Part shown: positions 59,791 through 64,000 of the stretch, one piece after another
How the letters are laid out: each line of letters starts with the position of its first letter
Position numbering within the stretch: the stretch's first letter is position 1
Assembly (NCBI RefSeq): GCF_000718085.1
Contig: NZ_JOEC01000002.1
Span: forward strand, 1,378,099-1,442,098
Source of the DNA: Mycetocola saprophilus
GTDB taxonomy: Bacteria > Actinomycetota > Actinomycetes > Actinomycetales > Microbacteriaceae
DNA length: 64,000 bases
Direction: 5' to 3'
Program-made: the position numbers and the translations under genes
The notes under the pieces: generated by a model
Told to the model about the DNA's origin: nothing
Database searches by the model: none
What the model saw: the letters and a program-made list of their open reading frames with translations, nothing else

Positions 59791-60027
59791 ATGACAACAC
59801 ACACCAGTACATCCGGAGGCCTGGCCCTCAAGCTTCTCCGCAGCGAAGCGGGACTCACCCAGGGCGAGGTGGCCACACTTGCTTCAGTTGCCCCCGCCTA
59901 CCTTTCAAAAGTTGAACGCGGCTCCCATGCGCCATCTCCTGCATTTGTTGCGAAAGTCGCCGGCGCTATTGCAGGACGGATGGCAGCAGACGCGGTAGCG
60001 GCACCACGGTTGAGGCTGACGGCATGA
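59791..60027 (+). CDS. XRE family HTH protein (Cro-like)
   Basis: 78 aa, almost entirely one HTH_3 domain: LLRSEAGLTQGEVATLASVAPAYLSKVERG. First gene of the rightward early operon and divergent from the repressor, the position of Cro. ATG at 59791 coincides with the predicted transcription start, so leaderless. Its stop overlaps the following ATG by 4 nt. Confidence 0.82.
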   Translation: MTTHTSTSGGLALKLLRSEAGLTQGEVATLASVAPAYLSKVERGSHAPSPAFVAKVAGAIAGRMAADAVAAPRLRLTA

Positions 60028-60221
60028 CTGCGGATGTAGAACGTCTACTCACGATCCCCGAGGTTGCAGACGGAATGCGAATCAAAAGCAGGGCTACCGT
60101 TTACCGGCTCATCAACTCGGGCCAGCTCCGAACGGTAAATATCGCGAACAGCGGAGAGAGAAGCCGACTTCGGATTCCAAAGTCCAGTTATGACGAATTT
60201 ATCGCTCGGCGGTCGTCATGA
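60024..60221 (+). CDS. excisionase-like HTH protein
   Basis: 65 aa: LLTIPEVADGMRIKSRATVYRLINSGQLRTVNI and RLRIPKSSYDEFI form a winged HTH_17/MerR-like excisionase domain. Small size and position beside the control region suggest Xis, which directs the integrase to excise. Translationally coupled to the Cro-like gene. Confidence 0.78.
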   Translation: MTADVERLLTIPEVADGMRIKSRATVYRLINSGQLRTVNIANSGERSRLRIPKSSYDEFIARRSS

Positions 60222-60237
60222 AGCGGACAACAAAAAA

Positions 60238-60257
60238 CCCGGTGCTGGAACACCGGG
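60238..60257 (+). other. hairpin before the first antirepressor gene
   Basis: Perfect 7-bp stem CCCGGTG / CACCGGG with a CTGGAA loop, flanked by AAAAAA and GCAAAACCCC, 26 nt before the antirepressor ATG and its AGGAGAAG site. A similar hairpin precedes the second Bro-N gene (62318-62339). Confidence 0.7.
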
Positions 60258-60282
60258 CCAGCAAAACCCCTTAGGAGAAGAA

Positions 60283-61035
60283 ATGCTTACCCAGATCGTA
60301 CCATTCGATTTTGTTGGTAACCAGATTCGCGTTATCCGCGAAGACGGTGAGCCGCTGTTCGTCGCCTCGGACGTTGCATCCGCTCTTGGCTACCGAATGG
60401 CATCCGACCTTTCTCGCCGGATCGATGACGAGGATAAGGGTACGCGCTCAGTGCGTACCCCCGGTGGAGACCAGTCGCTCACGGTTATCACTGAGGCAGG
60501 CCTTTACGCTGCGATTCTCGCCAGTCAGATTCCTTCCGCTCGGGATTTCAAGCGCTGGGTTACCGCTGAGGTGCTGCCGGCGATCCGCAAGACGGGCCAG
60601 TTTGCAGTGAAGCGTTCCCGCGCTGAGATCCTGGCTGAGGCGGTTCTGATCGCTCAGGACGAGATCGCCCAGAAGGATGAGCAGATTGCGGCACTCGCTC
60701 CCAAGGCATCCGCATGGGATGAATTGGTCGGCGCACGCGGTGATCATTCGGTTTCGGATGCGTCGAAGATCCTCGCCACGGTAGGTATCGATCTGGGCCC
60801 GCAGAAGCTTTTCGAAAAGCTGGGCGAACTCGGATGGACGTTCCGTCGCAACGGCGGCGCGTGGCGGCCCATGCAGAAGGCCGTGGACAGCGGGTATCTG
60901 CTGATGAAGCCGCAGTCACACATCCACCCGAAAACGCTCGAGCGTGTGATTGATTCCCCGCAGGTGCGAGTGACCATGCGCGGCCTGGAACGGCTGCGGG
61001 TTCGTCTCGGCAAGCTCGAGCTGGTCGCATCATGA
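60283..61035 (+). CDS. phage antirepressor (Bro-N + KilAC)
   Basis: 250 aa. Bro-N domain at about residues 8-105 (IRVIREDGEPLFVASDVASALGY, VITEAGLYAAILASQIPSARDFKRWVTAEVLPAIRKTGQ), a short coiled-coil linker (IAQDEIAQKDEQIAALAPKA), then a KilAC domain (SVSDASKILATVGIDLGPQKLFEKLGELGW). ATG 60283 has AGGAGAAG upstream; the longer frame from 60190 overlaps the Xis-like gene and a hairpin. Antirepressors bind and inactivate prophage repressors. Confidence 0.92.
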   Translation: MLTQIVPFDFVGNQIRVIREDGEPLFVASDVASALGYRMASDLSRRIDDEDKGTRSVRTPGGDQSLTVITEAGLYAAILASQIPSARDFKRWVTAEVLPAIRKTGQFAVKRSRAEILAEAVLIAQDEIAQKDEQIAALAPKASAWDELVGARGDHSVSDASKILATVGIDLGPQKLFEKLGELGWTFRRNGGAWRPMQKAVDSGYLLMKPQSHIHPKTLERVIDSPQVRVTMRGLERLRVRLGKLELVAS

Positions 61036-61133
61036 TCGAGATTTCTTTCGACACGCTCGGTGCCTTGCTCATGATCGTTTTTGGTGCTGGGTCGTTTCTG
61101 ACCTGGTGGATTCACGAATCGTCTAAGTCGTAG
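61032..61133 (+). CDS. 33-aa single-helix membrane peptide
   Basis: ATG overlaps the antirepressor stop (ATGA). The product MIEISFDTLGALLMIVFGAG... has one hydrophobic helix (residues about 8-25, ending TWW) and a polar IHESSKS tail. Too short for most gene callers, but the coupling and the clean helix support a real small protein. Function unknown; small phage membrane peptides can modulate host envelope or lysis. Confidence 0.55.
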   Translation: MIEISFDTLGALLMIVFGAGSFLTWWIHESSKS

Positions 61134-61450
61134 CCCGACATCCTGACCGGCCCTCACAGTCCGGCCCGTCAGGTACTAAGCGCACAGTTCGACCGACCCT
61201 TTGGGGTGGCGGTAATTGTCGCGCCTGCAAGTTGAGAATTCCACATTGTTAGGCCCTGAAGCTAAAGGCGAGAACGGGCCAACCAATCCAGGCCGGGTAT
61301 GTCCCCGGTGGCTGGTGTGCCGGCATGACCCCTGCGGGGTGAATGCCGAGAGCCGTCCCTTGGAACGCGGAATGACGCGGGGGTACAAGCCGGGTTCGAT
61401 TCCCCGCATCGGCACTGCGTAAACACGCCACATAGAAGAAGGAGAAAGAA
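61134..61450 (+). ncRNA. structured non-coding stretch with a tRNA-like T arm
   Basis: 317 bp with no convincing gene. It contains GGCAT-GA-CCCC-TGC-GGGG-TGA-ATGCC (about 61321-61346), CGCG-GAATGA-CGCG, and a T-arm-like CCGGGTTCGATTCCCCG followed by CATCGGCA, which pairs with an upstream TGCCGA. The overall fold is not a standard tRNA: the acceptor pairs over only about five to six bases, there is no clear anticodon arm with T33, and CCA is absent. It could be a degenerate phage tRNA or a tRNA-mimicking RNA. Confidence 0.4.
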
Positions 61451-62314
61451 ATGACGACAGCACCTCGCCGGTTCGAACTCACCGGTGAAACCAAGATCAA
61501 CGCATACGGCATCACCGTGCACCGCATCCGAGCTACCGAGGACATCCCCGGAACGTCGGTAAAGAAGGGTGACGAGGGTGGCTGGGTTGAGTCGGCCGAG
61601 CTGGCGAACGGCGACGCTCGGGTCTCCGGCGACGCTTGGGTCTCCGGCGACGCTTGGGTCTCCGGCGACGCTCAGGTCTACGGCAACGCTTGGGTCTCCG
61701 GCGACGCTCAGGTCTCCGGCGACGCTCAGGTCTCCGGCGACGCTCAGGTCTCCGGCGACGCTCAGGTCTACGGCGACGCTCGGGTCTCCGGCGACGCTCA
61801 GGTCTCCGGCGACGCTCAGGTCTCCGGCGACGCTCAGGTCTACGGCGACGCTCGGGTCTACGGCGACGCTCGGGTCTCCGGCGACGCTCAGGTCTACGGC
61901 GACGCTCAGGTCTACGGCGACGCTCGGGTCTACGGCGACGCTCGGGTCTACGGCGACGCTTGGGTCTACGGCGACGCTCGGGTCTACGGCGACGCTTGGG
62001 TCTCCGGCGACGCTCGGGTCTACGGCGACGCTCGGGTCGAAGAAACCTGGCATTACCTCGTTGTTGGCCCCATCGGTTCCGAAGGAGTCACCGCGACGCT
62101 GTTCCGCACCAAGAACGGCAAGCACCACCTCAATGTGGGCTGCTGGTCCGGGACGCTCGGGAAGCTCATGGCCGAAGTGGAGCGCCGCCGTGCTGGCTGG
62201 TTCGCCCCCGAGGCCACGCAGGAGGTTTGGGTTGCCCAGTATCGGGCGCTCAAGGCACTGGGCAAGGCGACGGTTACTCGCTGGACCGAGCCGGAAGCTA
62301 CCTCCACCAAATGA
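61451..62314 (+). CDS. hexapeptide-repeat beta-helix protein
   Basis: 287 aa. N-terminal 52 residues (GITVHRIRATEDIPGTSVKKGDEGGWVE) match the start of phage and bacterial polymer-forming-like proteins. Residues about 54-197 are 24 uninterrupted units of G-D/N-A-[R/W/Q]-V-[S/Y], expected to fold as a left-handed parallel beta-helix. The C-terminal 90 residues form a globular domain (YLVVGPIGSEGVTATLF, VGCWSGTLGKLMAEVERR). ATG with AGAAGGAGAAAG upstream. Function unknown. All other frames across the repeat are open too, as expected from a stop-free 18-bp unit. Confidence 0.85.
   Translation: MTTAPRRFELTGETKINAYGITVHRIRATEDIPGTSVKKGDEGGWVESAELANGDARVSGDAWVSGDAWVSGDAQVYGNAWVSGDAQVSGDAQVSGDAQVSGDAQVYGDARVSGDAQVSGDAQVSGDAQVYGDARVYGDARVSGDAQVYGDAQVYGDARVYGDARVYGDAWVYGDARVYGDAWVSGDARVYGDARVEETWHYLVVGPIGSEGVTATLFRTKNGKHHLNVGCWSGTLGKLMAEVERRRAGWFAPEATQEVWVAQYRALKALGKATVTRWTEPEATSTK
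61610..62041 (+). repeat. 24 x 18-bp tandem repeat
   Basis: Units of GGCGACGCT-NNG-GTC-TNC. Codon 4 is CGG, TGG or CAG and codon 6 is TCC or TAC; the other codons are almost invariant, with one AAC for GAC in unit 5 and a GAA ending unit 24. Such homogeneity implies recent expansion or ongoing recombination, so copy number is likely to vary between strains. Confidence 0.95.
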
Positions 62315-62317
62315 AGA

Positions 62318-62339
62318 ACGCCCCGGTGCAACGGGGCGT
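62318..62339 (+). other. hairpin before the second Bro-N gene
   Basis: Perfect 8-bp stem ACGCCCCG / CGGGGCGT with a GTGCAA loop, 4 nt after the repeat-protein stop and 20 nt before the next ATG (with GAAAGGAA between). Same position and design as the hairpin at 60238-60257. Confidence 0.7.
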
Positions 62340-62358
62340 CCAAACAGAAAGGAATCGC

Positions 62359-63117
62359 ATGCAGATTCTTCCATTTGATTATGGCACCTTCCAGGTGCGA
62401 GTAGTAGAGCATGACGGTGAGCCGTGGTTTGTGCTCGCCGACCTGTGCGCGGTCCTCGGTCTCACGACCCCGGCGCGGGTAGCTGATCGTATCGATCAAG
62501 CTGGTGTGTGTCAGGCTCACATCAGCTCGGGCGGGCAGCGGCGACTTGTCACGATCGTGTCTGAGCCTGGCATGTACGAGGTCGTGATCCGGTCGGACAA
62601 GGCCGAGGCGGTCGCGTTCCGCCGGTGGATCACCGCGGAGGTGCTGCCGACGATCCGCAAGACCGGCGGGTACGGACAAGTCCAGGCACTCACGCCCGAG
62701 CAGATCGTGGCGCAGGCGTTGCAGATCACAACCGCGCAGGTTGCCGAGCTCACCGCGAAGGTCGAGCAGGACGCTCCGAAGGTCGAGTATGTGGACACGT
62801 TCGTGTCTACGGATGACCTGGTAACGGTGCGCGCACTGAGCAATGAGCTGGGCGTGAAAGAGACAGACATCCGCGACCTGATGGTCGAGAAGATGTTCGC
62901 ATACCGGAAGTTCATCGGGGAAAGATTCTCCACGACAAAAGGCCGTCTTGAGCCCGTTTACGAGTGGTGGCCCATGGCAGGGAAGAAACACCTTTTCCGT
63001 CTGGTGCCGCAGCATAACGCACCTCGGCATCACAACAACCAGTTGAAGCAGACGCTCTACATTACGCCTGCTGGCAAGGTCGAGATCGCTCGTCTTTTCG
63101 GGAAGGAACTCGCATGA
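62359..63117 (+). CDS. Bro-N domain phage protein (second antirepressor-like)
   Basis: 252 aa. Bro-N domain at about residues 8-110 (VRVVEHDGEPWFVLADLCAVLGL, GMYEVVIRSDKAEAVAFRRWITAEVLPTIRKTGGYG), a coiled-coil linker (TAQVAELTAKVEQDAPKVEY), then a phage antirepressor-type C-terminal domain (LVTVRALSNELGVKETDIRDLMVEK, TLYITPAGKVEIARLF). The Bro-N part resembles the protein at 60283-61035 while the C-terminal domain differs. ATG 62359 with GAAAGGAA upstream. May target a different repressor or host DNA. Confidence 0.88.
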   Translation: MQILPFDYGTFQVRVVEHDGEPWFVLADLCAVLGLTTPARVADRIDQAGVCQAHISSGGQRRLVTIVSEPGMYEVVIRSDKAEAVAFRRWITAEVLPTIRKTGGYGQVQALTPEQIVAQALQITTAQVAELTAKVEQDAPKVEYVDTFVSTDDLVTVRALSNELGVKETDIRDLMVEKMFAYRKFIGERFSTTKGRLEPVYEWWPMAGKKHLFRLVPQHNAPRHHNNQLKQTLYITPAGKVEIARLFGKELA

Positions 63118-63563
63118 GCGCCGAGGATCTGTTGGACACGCGGGATGCTGCCGCGGTGATGGGTTGGGTGCAAGCAACGTTTTATCGGCGTGCACGGCAC
63201 GGTATGGAGTTACCCCCTCGCGTAGACCAGCCGGGGCGTGCACGGTATCGACGTGCGGACGTGGAGGAGTTCAAGGCGAAGTTTGTTCGGACGCGTACCG
63301 GCCCCGAGCCGAAGCCGCGACCGGCGCCGGTCGCCCGGGTGCCGCGAGCTACCCCGCTGCCGAAGCCGTTGACGTTTGAGCAGAAGCTAGCGAAGCAGCG
63401 GGCCGGGCGCGGCCTGGATATGGACCTGCGTATCGGGTACATTCCGGCGGCCCCACCCGCTCCGGGTGAGGTGGTGGCGGTGTGTGGCCTGATCGCGCGC
63501 CGCGCGACCGGCCCAGGTGAGGCTTCCATACTGGCCGCCATGATCCTGGGAGACGCGGCATGA
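63114..63563 (+). CDS. phage HTH protein
   Basis: 149 aa. N-terminal excisionase/MerR-like HTH (LLDTRDAAAVMGWVQATFYRRARHG, RARYRRADVEEFKAKF), a Pro/Arg-rich linker and a short C-terminal domain (VVAVCGLIARRATGPGEASILAAM). Starts within the end of the Bro-N gene (ATGA overlap) and overlaps the next gene likewise. DNA binding is likely; target unknown. Confidence 0.7.
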   Translation: MSAEDLLDTRDAAAVMGWVQATFYRRARHGMELPPRVDQPGRARYRRADVEEFKAKFVRTRTGPEPKPRPAPVARVPRATPLPKPLTFEQKLAKQRAGRGLDMDLRIGYIPAAPPAPGEVVAVCGLIARRATGPGEASILAAMILGDAA

Positions 63564-63907
63564 TCCGGCTGGACGGGGACCTCCCTGGGCTGGTTATTTC
63601 CGCGCCCTCGTGTGGGCACTGCCGTCAGGAAGTCAGCATGGAGGACGGCATCGCCTACTGCGAAGGGTGCGGCGTCTACTGGGGCACGATCGAAGAAGAC
63701 GAGACTTCCCAGTTTGATGAGGACCGCGACTTTGTAGAGGTTTGCGGAGAGCCTGCCCCGGAGAGCAACTCCTACAAGTACAAGGGCTGCGCCGTTACCG
63801 TCGCCTACTACCCGTGCATCCTGCCAGAGGGGCACTCTTCGAGGCACTTGCACCCGTATGACTACGAGAGTGTGCCCCTCTGGCCCAGCTCGGAGGTGTC
63901 TGCATGA
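63560..63907 (+). CDS. phage zinc-ribbon hypothetical protein
   Basis: 115 aa. An N-terminal zinc-ribbon-like motif CGHC...YCEGC (about residues 18-38) is followed by an acidic stretch (EEDETSQFDEDRDF) and a Cys/His-bearing C-terminal part (GCAVTVAYYPCILPEGHSSRHLHP). ATG overlaps the preceding stop. No family recognised. Confidence 0.65.
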   Translation: MIRLDGDLPGLVISAPSCGHCRQEVSMEDGIAYCEGCGVYWGTIEEDETSQFDEDRDFVEVCGEPAPESNSYKYKGCAVTVAYYPCILPEGHSSRHLHPYDYESVPLWPSSEVSA

Positions 63908-64000
63908 CCGGGGATCGTCCGGATCCGAAGCCGTCCGGTGCTGTCCCGCATCCGTCGGAGGATCTGGTGCCGCACGAAATGTCGGTGTGGTGGACCGTGG
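63904..64000 (+). CDS. partial phage ORF at the window edge
   Basis: ATG 63904 overlaps the upstream TGA and the frame is open to the window end. The visible part is Pro/Asp rich (TGDRPDPKPSGAVPHPSED). It continues the early operon. No function can be assigned. Confidence 0.6.
   Translation, partial: MTGDRPDPKPSGAVPHPSEDLVPHEMSVWWTV

Larger units (their letters stand above)
57441..64000. mobile_element. left part of a prophage-like integrated element
   Basis: The segment runs from the tRNA-Gly fragment to the window edge. It contains a tyrosine integrase next to att, an ImmA/IrrE protease, an XRE repressor, divergent early promoters, an Xis-like HTH, two Bro-N antirepressors and short phage-type ORFs with ATGA overlaps. 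Base composition drops below the chromosome around 57.5-60 kb. No structural, terminase or conjugation gene is in view, so phage and ICE cannot be fully separated; Bro-N genes favour phage. Confidence 0.85.

Noticed and set aside
61341..61413. A standard tRNA gene at the T-arm-like sequence
   Set aside because: The acceptor pairs only partly, one T-stem pair is C-C, no anticodon arm with a 7-nt loop and T33 fits, and CCA is absent; kept only as a tRNA-like RNA candidate.
61600..62050. CRISPR array or diversity-generating retroelement at the 18-bp repeats
   Set aside because: Units are contiguous with no spacers, there are no cas or reverse-transcriptase genes in view, and changes are not restricted to adenines of a template repeat.
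61262..62374. Long minus-strand and alternative plus-frame ORFs across the hexapeptide repeat
   Set aside because: The 18-bp unit has no stop in any frame, so all frames stay open; only the frame with an N-terminal family match, a ribosome-binding site and a C-terminal domain is credible.

Overview
The window is about 64 kb of GC-rich DNA. Gene content (SCO4848-type protein, SCO7613-type membrane giant, actinobacterial PepN, GlbO, EttA and Orn, a CPWx mycothiol-type DsbA protein), short intergenic gaps and many GTG/TTG or leaderless starts point to an actinobacterium, most likely Microbacteriaceae. The genus cannot be fixed from sequence alone. Positions 1 to about 57.4 kb are ordinary chromosome. 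From 57,441 to the right edge the window holds the left end of an integrated prophage-like element.

Layout. 1-9.3 kb: a sulfur/amine scavenging locus. It has two paralogous GNAT acetyltransferases, a SolA-type amine oxidase, a large FAD/NAD(P)-binding protein, an SsuD-like flavin monooxygenase and a complete polar amino-acid ABC transporter; the set recalls the B. subtilis ytmI operon for S-modified cysteines. 9.3-13.5 kb: a GerW/YtfJ-like protein, then a TPP riboswitch driving a YkoEDC-type ECF thiamine-precursor transporter and a P-loop kinase. 13.6-16.9 kb: an S11 DD-peptidase relative that has lost its catalytic motifs, a zincin, tRNA-His, oligoribonuclease and tRNA-Arg. 16.9-25 kb: TetR/MFS pair, macro-domain fusion, CorA, paired SMR exporters with a GlxA-type regulator, and a MarR/MFS pair. 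25-38 kb: NadE, a membrane-anchored TPR protein, MsrA, EttA, thioesterases, tandem GNATs, truncated haemoglobin and an MscS channel. 38-45 kb: PepN, a GntR/DUF1648 operon, a DsbA-like protein, RpiB and a Nei-type glycosylase. 45-57 kb: the 1358-aa SCO7613-like protein, a CitAB-type two-component system facing a DctA symporter, Dps, gamma-carbonic anhydrase, small membrane proteins, a VOC protein and a GNAT.

The prophage-like element sits at the 3' half of a tRNA-Gly(TCC) gene. Its integrase, ImmA/IrrE protease and XRE repressor run leftward. A divergent early operon runs rightward: HTH protein, Xis-like protein, Bro-N antirepressor, 33-aa membrane peptide, a structured non-coding stretch, a 24-unit hexapeptide-repeat protein, a second Bro-N protein, an HTH protein and a zinc-ribbon protein, continuing past the window.

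Two themes recur. Many genes have a -10 hexamer ending about 7 nt before the start codon, implying leaderless mRNAs. Several gene 3' ends carry short tandem repeats that overlap or directly follow the stop codon, twice with an open in-frame extension beyond a TAG.
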